Shown in pieces: positions 9,507-17,123 of a DNA stretch of 64,000 nucleotides. The DNA is taken from contig JBBRNR010000003.1 of NCBI GenBank assembly GCA_038230215.1, forward strand, positions 1 to 64,000. The letters are read 5' to 3'. The DNA is from DASVRZ01 sp038230215 (lineage in GTDB: Bacteria; Verrucomicrobiota; Verrucomicrobiia; Chthoniobacterales; DASVRZ01). The position numbers and the translations under genes were made by a program. Each line of letters begins with the position of its first letter. Positions within the stretch are counted from its first letter, which is position 1. The notes under the pieces are model-generated. The model ran no database searches. It had not been told where the DNA came from and saw only the letters and a program-made list of their open reading frames with translations.

Positions 9507-10037
9507 ATGGCTTACACCGTTGCCCGCCCAAAAATGACTCTGGCCGAGAAGTTATATCTCCCCGCCATCGTCGCCGGACTCGCTATCACGGCGAAACATT
9601 TCAAAAACATGATCCTCGGTCGCACCAAAGTCCTGATGCAATACCCCGAGGAAAAATGGGACGCGCACATGCCCGAGCATTATCGCGGGGCTCCCACCCT
9701 CGTGAAAGACGAGCACGACCGCGAGCGCTGCGTGGCCTGCCAGCTATGCGAATTCATCTGCCCGCCCCGAGCCATTACGATCACACCCGGCGAACTCCCG
9801 ACTGAATCGAAATTTGCCAAGGTGGAGAAATATCCCGAGGAATTCAAAATCGACATGATCCGCTGCATTTATTGCGGGCTTTGCGAGGAAGTTTGCCCGG
9901 AGCAAGCTATTTTCCTGCGCAAAGACTACGCCATCACCGGCCTCACCCGCGCCGAAATGGTCCACGACAAGGCGAAACTCTACGAACTCGGCGGCGAGAT
10001 GAACGGCCTCGTCCACAAGTGGAACCCGCTGAAATGA
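9507..10037 (+). CDS. nuoI: NADH-quinone oxidoreductase subunit I (2x[4Fe-4S])
   Basis: A 176-residue ferredoxin-like subunit. It has two 4Fe-4S motifs, CVACQLCEFICPP (C75, C78, C81, C85) and CIYCGLCEEVCPE (C120, C123, C126, C130), which carry electrons to the quinone site (clusters N6a/N6b in known enzymes). It lies 20 bp after nuoH, as usual in nuo operons. Confidence 0.96.
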   Translation: MAYTVARPKMTLAEKLYLPAIVAGLAITAKHFKNMILGRTKVLMQYPEEKWDAHMPEHYRGAPTLVKDEHDRERCVACQLCEFICPPRAITITPGELPTESKFAKVEKYPEEFKIDMIRCIYCGLCEEVCPEQAIFLRKDYAITGLTRAEMVHDKAKLYELGGEMNGLVHKWNPLK

Positions 10038-10178
10038 AACTTGAAACTGGAGACCTGAAACCTGAGTTTTCCCCGTTGCGATGTCCTTCTTCAATTTCCC
10101 TGCCCTCTACTGAGTTTTTAATCATTAGGATTTAGTCATTTTTTCTTTCCACTCAGGTTTCAAGTTTCAGCTCTCAGC
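10035..10178. repeat. inverted repeat pair between nuoI and nuoJ
   Basis: The nuoI-nuoJ gap holds two inverted copies of a GAAAC/CTGAG-rich sequence. TGAAACCTGAG (10056-10066) faces CTCAGGTTTCA (10152-10162), and TGAAACTTGAAAC (10035-10047) faces GTTTCAAGTTTCA (10157-10169). About 85 bp lie between. It could be a small non-coding insertion or a long hairpin in the nuo mRNA. Confidence 0.55.
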
Positions 10179-10189
10179 TTTTTTTCCAC

Positions 10190-10693
10190 ATGCCCGCCAT
10201 TCTCTTTTGGATCTTCTCCGGCCTCATGCTGCTCTTTGCAGCGATGGTCGTCGTCCTCCGCCAGCCCGTCAGCAGCGCATTCAGCCTGGTCGTTTCGTTT
10301 CTGGCTCTGGCCGCGCTTTACGTCTCGCTCGAAGCCTTTTTTATCGGAGTCATCCAGATCATGGTCTATGCGGGCGCCGTTATGGTGCTCTTCCTCTTCA
10401 TTATTATGTTACTCGACTTAAAAGCCGAGGTGCGCCGCCGTTTCAAACTACCCGCCACCTTCGCCGCACTCGCGGTCGTCCTTATTTTCGGACTGATGGT
10501 GCGTGGTGTAGTCAGTAGTTTTGCAATGGGCGAATCCGCCTTCCCTGCTCTCGCGCACAGCGACAAAACCGACATCTGGCACGTCGGCGAGACGCTCTTC
10601 ACCAGCTTTAACCTTCCTTTCCAGGTCATTGGCGTCCTCATTCTCGTCGCCACCGTCGGTGTCGTCGTCCTCAGCAAACGGGAGCTCAAGTAA
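10190..10693 (+). CDS. nuoJ: NADH-quinone oxidoreductase subunit J
   Basis: A 167-residue membrane subunit with five predicted helices. The conserved segment FIGVIQIMVYAGAVMVLFLFIIMLLDL, with the pi-bulge helix region YAGAVMVLF, identifies NuoJ (ND6). It is followed after 4 bp by nuoK. Confidence 0.95.
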   Translation: MPAILFWIFSGLMLLFAAMVVVLRQPVSSAFSLVVSFLALAALYVSLEAFFIGVIQIMVYAGAVMVLFLFIIMLLDLKAEVRRRFKLPATFAALAVVLIFGLMVRGVVSSFAMGESAFPALAHSDKTDIWHVGETLFTSFNLPFQVIGVLILVATVGVVVLSKRELK

Positions 10694-10697
10694 ATTC

Positions 10698-11015
10698 ATG
10701 GTCACCCTCAACGATTACCTGCTCGTCAGCGGACTGCTCTTTACCATCGGACTTGCAGGCGTATTGCTCCGGCGCAACATCCTCATCATCTTCATGTCGC
10801 TCGAATTGATGCTCAATGCGGCCAACCTCTCGCTGGTCGCCTTTTCCCGCTTCCGCACCGTGGACGGCCTGCCCAATTACAACGCGCAAGTCCTCGTCTT
10901 CTTCATCATCACCGTCGCCGCCGCCGAGGTCGCGGTCGGACTCGCCATCATCGTCGCCCTCTATCGCCAGCGCCAGACGACCCATGTCGAGGACTTGAAC
11001 TCGATGAAGTTTTAA
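10698..11015 (+). CDS. nuoK: NADH-quinone oxidoreductase subunit K
   Basis: A 105-residue protein with three membrane helices, starting at ATG 10698. It includes GLAGVLLRRNILIIFMSLELMLNAANL with the conserved membrane glutamate in SLELMLNA, and AAAEVAVGLAIIVALYR with the second conserved glutamate; both are needed for proton translocation in known enzymes. A longer open frame back to 10521 overlaps nuoJ and is not real. The operon is interrupted after this gene: nuoL starts only at 13803. Confidence 0.95.
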   Translation: MVTLNDYLLVSGLLFTIGLAGVLLRRNILIIFMSLELMLNAANLSLVAFSRFRTVDGLPNYNAQVLVFFIITVAAAEVAVGLAIIVALYRQRQTTHVEDLNSMKF

Positions 11016-11073
11016 GACGACCGTCCCGGCAATCTGGAAAACGGAGCGGAGTTACATCGGATTCCGATCCGCC

Positions 11074-11345
11074 GACACGTCCGCGCCCTCAGAAAATCCG
11101 TTCGCGGAACCAAAAAATTCGTCCGCGCCACCTTACGATTCGTCCGTCCATGGGAAAAATCGGGCCGCGCATCCTTCTAATCCGTCCGCCCACAGCGCCG
11201 ATTCGTCCGTCCGCACCGCGAAACTCTTCTCCCACCCTCCCCACTCGTCCGGCCGGTCACAAAATTCGTCCGGCCCATGCCATCAACCGTCCGCCCACCG
11301 GAAAATTCGTTCGCCCCACCCTGATTCCCGTCCGCGTCCCTCCCA
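11074..11345 (+). repeat. repeat array A: degenerate 21-bp direct repeats with core TTCGTCCG
   Basis: The core CGTCCG (or a close variant) falls at 11078, 11099, 11120, 11141, about 11161, 11183, 11204, (11225, decayed), 11246, 11267, 11288, 11308 and 11329. The period is thus 21 bp, kept over about 12 units although the sequence between cores is poorly conserved. The fuller unit resembles AATTCGTCCGNCC. The array ends about 100 bp before the start of the helical protein gene at 11449. Unit length equals seven codons or two turns of B-DNA. Confidence 0.85.
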
Positions 11346-11402
11346 ACAGCGCTGATACGCCTCTAACTCCGCTCAAAATTTCCGCATTTTTGCGTAAACC
11401 TG

Positions 11403-11414
11403 ACATAAAACACT
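11403..11414 (+). promoter_or_regulatory. 12-bp motif shared with the array D gene
   Basis: ACATAAAACACT ends exactly 34 nt before the ATG at 11449. The FN3 gene downstream of array D has GCATAAACCACT (10 of 12 identical) at exactly the same distance. It could be a -10-like or operator element. No good -35 is visible at normal spacing. Confidence 0.45.
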
Positions 11415-11448
11415 TGGCGAACAGGCCAAAACCAGTCAGCCTCGCCCC

Positions 11449-12192
11449 ATGTCCGATCCAATCAATCCACCCGCCAACCCCACTCCAGACCCCACCCCAG
11501 CCCCGCATCCACGCGGTTACTTCAATAAAAGCCAGCTCGCCGACATCCAGATCGCCGAAGACATCCACACCGCCGCCATCGCGCCCAGCCACGCCCCGGC
11601 CTTGCTCGAAGAAGACATCGACCCCGCCTTCATCACCCTCTTCGACGGCAAACTCCAGATCGTCCGTGGCCAAATCTCCGCCACCGGACAGAACGCCGAG
11701 GACAAAATCACCGCCTCCCTCGCCGCCACCGGAGCCGAGCGCACCCTCCTCCTCGCCCTCCAGGGCATCCAATCCGCCGCCAAACAACGTGCCCGCTTCG
11801 AGGCCATGGACGGCGACCCCGCCACCAACTTCCAAGCCACCGGCTACCTCATCGGCAAACGCCTCAACGCCAGCCGCCCCAAACTCTTGCAAAACGCCGA
11901 CGCCCTTATCATCAAAGCCAAAACCGAGACCTTGCCCGGCCACAAACCCGCCAAAATCGTCCAGATCGAAGGCAAATTACAAGCCTACCGCGACGACAAG
12001 AAAAGCCAGACCGACACCGTCGAAGAAAGCAGCGAAGAACGCATCGCCCGCGATAAAATCGTCCACGAAATCAACAGCCTGCGCATCGCCATCCAGCACG
12101 CCGCCGACCGCGTTTACCCCTACACCGAAGAAGAAAACCGCCCCCAAAGAGTCACCTTCAAACTCCCCCTAGATCGCGCCATGGCGGTGTAG
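11449..12192 (+). CDS. helical protein of unknown function downstream of array A
   Basis: A protein of 247 residues. The first about 22 are Pro/Thr rich (NPPANPTPDPTPAPHPRG). The rest is almost wholly predicted helix, charged and without cysteine-rich or enzyme motifs (about 24-230), including KLQAYRDDKKSQTDTVEESSEERIARDKIVHEINSL. No signal peptide or membrane segment. I do not recognise a named family. Its layout (21-bp array, shared 12-bp motif, helical protein) parallels the FN3 gene at 48517-49422, although the two proteins do not align obviously. It sits in the nuoK-nuoL gap next to a restriction gene. Confidence 0.75.
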   Translation: MSDPINPPANPTPDPTPAPHPRGYFNKSQLADIQIAEDIHTAAIAPSHAPALLEEDIDPAFITLFDGKLQIVRGQISATGQNAEDKITASLAATGAERTLLLALQGIQSAAKQRARFEAMDGDPATNFQATGYLIGKRLNASRPKLLQNADALIIKAKTETLPGHKPAKIVQIEGKLQAYRDDKKSQTDTVEESSEERIARDKIVHEINSLRIAIQHAADRVYPYTEEENRPQRVTFKLPLDRAMAV

Positions 12193-12214
12193 AGTTCATC
12201 AAACAAATAATCCT

Positions 12215-13081
12215 ATGAACGCCAAAGGCCCTGAATTCATCCGATTTTTCCAACCTGTTATCGAGGTTATTAGGATGTCTGGTGGATCGGGCACCACATC
12301 GGAGATCATCGACCGAGTAATTGAGCGGCTCGGAATTTCTGAACACGAACAGGAGCTCTCTCTCAAGAATGGTCAATCTCGCGTACGCAATCAAATACAG
12401 TGGGCTCGTCTTTATCTAGTTAGGGCAGGTCTTATGGATTCTTCTCGCCGGGGCATTTGGAGCCTTACGGAAAAAGGAACGCTGACCGACTTAACTAAGT
12501 TAGATCCCTTACGTGTTTTTAATACTATTCAGAAAGTTATCGTGAAAGAGCGCAAACAGAAGTCGGTGCAGGAGCCGTTCATTGATGAAACCGATGAAGC
12601 TGCGATATCCACCATTGATTACAAAGGAGAACTTCTCGCTCTCATTAAAACGATCCCAGCTAGTGGATTTGAGCGCCTCTGCCAGAGATTGCTTAGGGAG
12701 TCTGGTTTTCAACAGGTGGTAGTTACCGGAAGAAGTGGCGATGGCGGTATTGATGGCATCGGGATTCTTCAGATAAACGCGTTCGTTAGCTTCAATGTTT
12801 TATTTCAATGTAAGCGCTATCAAGGCTCCGTGACACCTTCACAGGTTCGTGATTTCCGTGGTGCTATGATGGGACGTGCCGACAAAGGAATAATCATCAC
12901 AACCGGAACTTTTACTGTGGAAGCCAAGAAGGAAGCTCGTCGCGATGGAGTTCCCCCTATCGAATTAGTAGCGGGCGAAGATTTAGTCCGACTTTTCGAA
13001 AGCCTAACTTTAGGGTTGGTTCCGCAAACAACGTTCGAAATTGACCATAGGTTTTTTGACGAGTTTCAACGAGAAGATTGA
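12215..13081 (+). CDS. mrr: Mrr-type restriction endonuclease (methyl-directed, type IV-like)
   Basis: A 288-residue protein with Mrr architecture. The N-terminal winged-helix domain (about 1-95; IRWARLYL-like text reads QIQWARLYLVRAGLMDSSRRGIWSLTEKG) is followed by a PD-(D/E)XK catalytic domain (about 150-260) with GFERLCQRLLRESGF, GRSGDGGIDGIG and FQCKRYQG, that is the D...QxK signature. The end, GIIITTGTFTVEAKKEA, also fits. Known Mrr enzymes cut methylated foreign DNA. The gene is visibly more A/T-rich than the nuo genes around it, which suggests horizontal gain. Confidence 0.9.
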   Translation: MNAKGPEFIRFFQPVIEVIRMSGGSGTTSEIIDRVIERLGISEHEQELSLKNGQSRVRNQIQWARLYLVRAGLMDSSRRGIWSLTEKGTLTDLTKLDPLRVFNTIQKVIVKERKQKSVQEPFIDETDEAAISTIDYKGELLALIKTIPASGFERLCQRLLRESGFQQVVVTGRSGDGGIDGIGILQINAFVSFNVLFQCKRYQGSVTPSQVRDFRGAMMGRADKGIIITTGTFTVEAKKEARRDGVPPIELVAGEDLVRLFESLTLGLVPQTTFEIDHRFFDEFQRED

Positions 13082-13147
13082 TCATCTCGTTACCAAGCTG
13101 CGGCTTGGTCATGCGCTTGTCCCTGAAGCTCCGGCTTCTTGTCAACA

Positions 13148-13390
13148 ATGTCAGACTTTCAGTTCACCTTCTATTTTGAGGACAGCATTCTTCCACGGAG
13201 GCCTTATCTCACGAGGGAAATGTGTGTTCGCGTCGTGGAGAATCCCATTCGAGTCGAACCGCAAGAACACAATCGCTTTCGATTCTGGGCACCTGTGCCG
13301 GAATTGGGAGGGCGGTTCTTGCGAGTCGTCACGCTTGAGGATAAACTCACGATACACAACGCCTTTCCCGACAGGAGATTTCGACCATGA
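13148..13390 (+). CDS. small protein paired with DUF2283 gene, possible toxin-like partner
   Basis: ATG 13148 gives 80 residues (MSDFQFTFYFEDSILPRRPYL). The later part RFRFWAPVPELGGRFLRVVTLEDKLTIHNAFPDRRF has the strand-turn-strand look of DUF4258/RelE-like small proteins. It overlaps the DUF2283 gene by 4 bp (ATGA), as toxin-antitoxin pairs often do. The toxin role is inference. No clear ribosome site precedes the start; a small GAAGC-TCCG-GCTTC hairpin lies at 13122-13136. Confidence 0.6.
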   Translation: MSDFQFTFYFEDSILPRRPYLTREMCVRVVENPIRVEPQEHNRFRFWAPVPELGGRFLRVVTLEDKLTIHNAFPDRRFRP

Positions 13391-13599
13391 AGCTAAATTA
13401 TCATCCCGATACGGATTCCCTCTATATCGCGTTATCTCCCAACCCCAGTGCTGATAGCAACGAAGTCGCTGAAGGTGTGGTGCTCGACTTCGACGCGAAC
13501 GGTCGCATCGTCGGCATCGACATCGACAATGCGAGCCACAAACTGGATCTGCACGAATTGACCACAGACCGGATTCCGCTTCCGGCAAACGCGGCTTAG
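13387..13599 (+). CDS. DUF2283 family protein
   Basis: A protein of 70 residues that matches DUF2283 well: MKLNYHPDTDSLYIALS, then VAEGVVLDFDANGRIVGIDIDNAS. Members are small beta-rich proteins of unknown function, commonly coded next to small toxin-like genes. Translational coupling (ATGA) to the gene before suggests that the two form a functional pair. Confidence 0.85.
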   Translation: MKLNYHPDTDSLYIALSPNPSADSNEVAEGVVLDFDANGRIVGIDIDNASHKLDLHELTTDRIPLPANAA

Positions 13600-13802
13600 C
13601 GTTCCGTTTTTTCGACCCACCGGGGACAGATTCCCATGGCACTCCGATGAAAAACGGCGCGTCTCGGGCTCACTCCTGCGCCAGTGCGATGCAAGTCCGC
13701 TCATTTTCGCCGCTGTCGGGCGGGCGGGAACGTGAAAATATGCGAGAGCTGGTATTTTCCGTTGCCACTTGCAGGGGCATCCGGTAATTCACTGGGCGTC
13801 CG

Positions 13803-15596
13803 ATGAATCAACTGCCCTGGATTGTCCTTTTTACCCCGCTGATCTCTGCGATTCTCATCGCTCTCGTCACGCGTCCGTCGAAGTCTCTCAGCACCGCGAT
13901 CTCTGTCGCAGCCGTTGCGATTTCCTTTGTCGGGAGTCTTATTCTATTCGGCAAACCCGACCACTCGATGGATGTCTCCTTCGACTGGATCAACCTCCCG
14001 GCGTTGCACATTCCGATCGGCACCTCGATCGACCAACTGACCAAGCTGATGCTCCTCGTGGTCACGGGAATCGGCCTCTTGATTCACCTGTATTCCATCG
14101 GCTACATGCACGAGGACGAGGGCCGCTCGCGCTATTTTGCGGCGTTGTCGCTCTTCATTTTTTCCATGCTCGGGATCGTTCTCGCGAACAATTTCGTGAT
14201 GATGTTTATCTTCTGGGAACTGGTCGGCGTCAGTTCGTATCTGCTCATCGGCCACTGGTTTGAGCGTCCGGCGGCGGCGGATGCGGCAAAAAAGGCGTTT
14301 CTGACCAATCGCATCGGCGACTTCGGCTTCATGTTTGGCATTCTCTGCGTCTGGCTGGCGACGAAATCGGTCGTCTTCAGCGAGATCGAACCCCGCTGGG
14401 CGACAATGGGCTTGCCGAGCTGGTATATCACGGTGGCAACGCTCGGCGTTTTCATGGGTGCGATGGGCAAAAGCGCGCAATTTCCCCTCCATGTCTGGCT
14501 GCCCGACGCCATGGAAGGCCCGACGCCGGTCTCGGCCTTGATCCATGCCGCGACGATGGTGGCCGCCGGTGTTTTCATGCTGGCGAAGGTGTTTTTCCTC
14601 TTCGTGCCAGCGGCATTTACCCTGCAATTCATCATGTGGATCGGTATCGGCTCGGCGGTGATGGCCGCGTTCATGGCGACACAGCAGGACGACATCAAGC
14701 GCATTCTGGCCTACTCGACGCTTTCTCAGTTGGGTTACATGGTGATGACGGTGGGCCTCGGTGCGCCGCAAATCGGGATGTTTCACCTGTTCACCCATGC
14801 GTTTTTCAAGGCGATGCTTTTCCTCGGAGCCGGATCGATCATTCACTCGCTGCATCACGAGCAAGACATCTGGAAAATGGGCGGCGTCGGGAAGAAAATG
14901 CCGATCACGTTTCTGACCTTCACCATCGGAACGCTGGCACTGACCGGGTTTCCATTTTTGAGCGGATTTTTCTCGAAGGACGCGCTCATCGCCACAGCGT
15001 TTGAGCATAACAAAGTCGTCTTCGTGCTGGCGGTGCTGGTGGCGTTTTTGACCTCTTTTTACATGTTCCGCCTCTGGTTTGTGACGTTTCTCGGCCAGCC
15101 ACGCGCTCATGGAGCCGAGCACGCGCACGAGTCGCCGCTGATTATGACCGTGCCGTTGCTGATCCTCGCGGTGCCGTCGGTGATTGCGGGCTATCCATTC
15201 TTCATCGGGAAATTTCTCACGCTGCCCGAGGAACACGCGCCCATGGTCGTCCAAGCCTCGGCGGTCGGCGTCTTTGTCCTCGGCGCCCTGCTGGCCATGG
15301 TTCTCTATAAAGGGAAATCCAAAGACCCGATCCGCATCCCGCTCTTCGCGAACCGCTTCTACATCGACGACTTTTACAAAATTCTCATTCGAGCCACACA
15401 GGATTCTGCGGCCTGCATTTGCGCCTTTCTCGACAAATGGCTCATCGACACCGTGCTCGTGCGCGGCGTCGGCGCGGGTGGCGTCTGGATCACCGGCTAC
15501 GCCCTGCGTTTCCTGCAATACGGCAACATCCAGGGCTATGCCATTCTCTTCGGCGTCGGAATCATCGCGCTACTCTACTACGTCGTCTTTGCCTGA
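13803..15596 (+). CDS. nuoL: NADH-quinone oxidoreductase subunit L
   Basis: A 597-residue antiporter-like subunit with about 15-16 membrane helices. Characteristic segments are FWELVGVSSYLLIGHWFERP near 135, SAQFPLHVWLPDAMEGPTPVSALIHAATMVAAGV near 220-255, and HAFFKAMLFLGAGSIIHSLHHEQDIWKMGG near 335-365, holding the conserved Glu/Lys/His of the proton channel. The C-terminal lateral helix region is present. It resumes the nuo operon after the 2.8-kb insertion behind nuoK and is followed at 9 bp by nuoM. Confidence 0.96.
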   Translation: MNQLPWIVLFTPLISAILIALVTRPSKSLSTAISVAAVAISFVGSLILFGKPDHSMDVSFDWINLPALHIPIGTSIDQLTKLMLLVVTGIGLLIHLYSIGYMHEDEGRSRYFAALSLFIFSMLGIVLANNFVMMFIFWELVGVSSYLLIGHWFERPAAADAAKKAFLTNRIGDFGFMFGILCVWLATKSVVFSEIEPRWATMGLPSWYITVATLGVFMGAMGKSAQFPLHVWLPDAMEGPTPVSALIHAATMVAAGVFMLAKVFFLFVPAAFTLQFIMWIGIGSAVMAAFMATQQDDIKRILAYSTLSQLGYMVMTVGLGAPQIGMFHLFTHAFFKAMLFLGAGSIIHSLHHEQDIWKMGGVGKKMPITFLTFTIGTLALTGFPFLSGFFSKDALIATAFEHNKVVFVLAVLVAFLTSFYMFRLWFVTFLGQPRAHGAEHAHESPLIMTVPLLILAVPSVIAGYPFFIGKFLTLPEEHAPMVVQASAVGVFVLGALLAMVLYKGKSKDPIRIPLFANRFYIDDFYKILIRATQDSAACICAFLDKWLIDTVLVRGVGAGGVWITGYALRFLQYGNIQGYAILFGVGIIALLYYVVFA

Positions 15597-15605
15597 TCTC
15601 CACTT

Positions 15606-17099
15606 GTGAATATTGCCCTGCTTCTCCATCTCATCGTGCTGCTGCCGCTCGGCGCGGCCATTGCGATCTTACTCGGATTACCCGCCCGCAAAACCGCCCT
15701 CGGCGCATCCATCACAGCCCTGGTGCTGACGATTATTTCCATTCTTGCCTATCAAGGCACCAACGGCGGATTCCAGTTCCAATCGAGTGTCGCGGTCGTG
15801 CCGGAATGGGACTTGAAATACTTTCTCGGCGCCGATGGCCTCAGTCTCGCCATGGTACTCCTCGCCACCATCGTCACGGTGGCCGCAGTCTGGGTCACTC
15901 CGAAGGTCGAGAAATCCGAGAACGCCTTTTACGCCTGTCTGCTCTTTATTTCGGCAGGTGCCATTGGAGCGTTTCTCTCGCTCGACCTCTTTTTCTTCTA
16001 CGCCTTCCACGAACTCGCCCTCATCCCGACATTCCTCCTCATCGGTATCTGGGGCAGCGGTGAAAAACAGCAGGCTGCCTGGCGCATCACAATCTATCTC
16101 GCCATCGGCAGTATCATCCTGCTCGCGGGCCTCATTGGAGTCTGGCTCGCTGTGCCGGTTGGCCAGCGGACCTTCGATATTCCCCAACTCCAGGCGCTGG
16201 CCAAGACCTCCGCCTTCCTCCCCGCGAAATGGATCTTCCCCACGCTGCTCGTCGGTTTCGGTGTGCTCGTCTCGCTCTTTCCGTTCCATTCCTGGGCGCC
16301 GAAAGCCTACGCCTCCGCTCCCGCGCCGGCGGCCATGCTCCATGCGGGCGTGCTCAAAAAATTCGGCCTCTACGGCATGTTGCGAATCGCACTCCCGATG
16401 TTCCCGCTCGGCATCCAAAGCTACGACTGGATCATCCTGTCGCTGCTCATCGGCAACATCCTTTTCGTCGGCCTCGCCACCATCGCGCAGAAACAACTCG
16501 ACACCACCCTCGGTTATTCCAGCGTCATGCACATGGGTTACATCTACCTCGGGATCGTCAGCATGAACCTCACCGGCATCAACGGCGCGGCACTTCTCAT
16601 GTTTGCCCACGGACTCTCCATTGCGGCCCTCTTCGCCATGAGCGGAATGATCCGCGAACGCACCGGCACGCTGGAGTTCTCCGATCTCGGTGGCCTCGGC
16701 AAACGCGCCCCGCTCCTCATGTTTTGCTTTGGGCTCGCCACCTTCGCCTCCATCGGCTTGCCGGGCTTTGGCAATTTCGCCTCGGAAACGATGGTCTTCT
16801 TCGGTGCGTTTTCAGGCGGGTTTGAGTCAAATGCATTTCAGACCGGCACCTTCAACTTCCATCAAATTGCCACCATCATCGGCCTCTGGGGCGTCGTTAT
16901 TTCTGCCGTTTACATGCTGCGGGCCTACCGCAAAATCTTCATGGGCGACCTCGTTTCCCGTTGGGCTGGCATCAACGACATCCGCCCGCTTTACAAATTC
17001 CCGCTCGTCCTCCTCATCGGTGCACTTCTCGTCTGCGGCCTCTATCCTCAGGGCTTCCTGCACCTGGTCGGCCCCACCCTTTCCCATTTGCTTCCCTAA
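15606..17099 (+). CDS. nuoM: NADH-quinone oxidoreductase subunit M
   Basis: A 497-residue antiporter-like subunit starting with GTG at 15606. Diagnostic parts are FYAFHELALIPTFLLIGIWG (with the conserved Glu), FHSWAPKAYASAPAPAAMLHAGVLKKFGLYGMLR, and LGYSSVMHMGYIYLGI. About 13-14 membrane helices are visible. It lies directly between nuoL and nuoN. Confidence 0.96.
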   Translation: MNIALLLHLIVLLPLGAAIAILLGLPARKTALGASITALVLTIISILAYQGTNGGFQFQSSVAVVPEWDLKYFLGADGLSLAMVLLATIVTVAAVWVTPKVEKSENAFYACLLFISAGAIGAFLSLDLFFFYAFHELALIPTFLLIGIWGSGEKQQAAWRITIYLAIGSIILLAGLIGVWLAVPVGQRTFDIPQLQALAKTSAFLPAKWIFPTLLVGFGVLVSLFPFHSWAPKAYASAPAPAAMLHAGVLKKFGLYGMLRIALPMFPLGIQSYDWIILSLLIGNILFVGLATIAQKQLDTTLGYSSVMHMGYIYLGIVSMNLTGINGAALLMFAHGLSIAALFAMSGMIRERTGTLEFSDLGGLGKRAPLLMFCFGLATFASIGLPGFGNFASETMVFFGAFSGGFESNAFQTGTFNFHQIATIIGLWGVVISAVYMLRAYRKIFMGDLVSRWAGINDIRPLYKFPLVLLIGALLVCGLYPQGFLHLVGPTLSHLLP

Positions 17100-17123
17100 T
17101 TTTCGCCCTGAGCCTTTCTTAAA

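Noticed and set aside
11074..11345. CRISPR array for arrays A-D
   Set aside because: The units are contiguous or spaced by a few degenerate bases, with no unique spacers of equal length and no cas genes nearby.
11150..12172. 340-codon Pro/Arg-rich frame over array A and the 11449 gene
   Set aside because: It is a frame shadow of the 11449 gene joined to a stop-free repeat; composition is extreme and no start signal is seen.
13944..15518. 524-codon antisense frame opposite nuoL
   Set aside because: A high-GC shadow of nuoL without any recognisable protein pattern.
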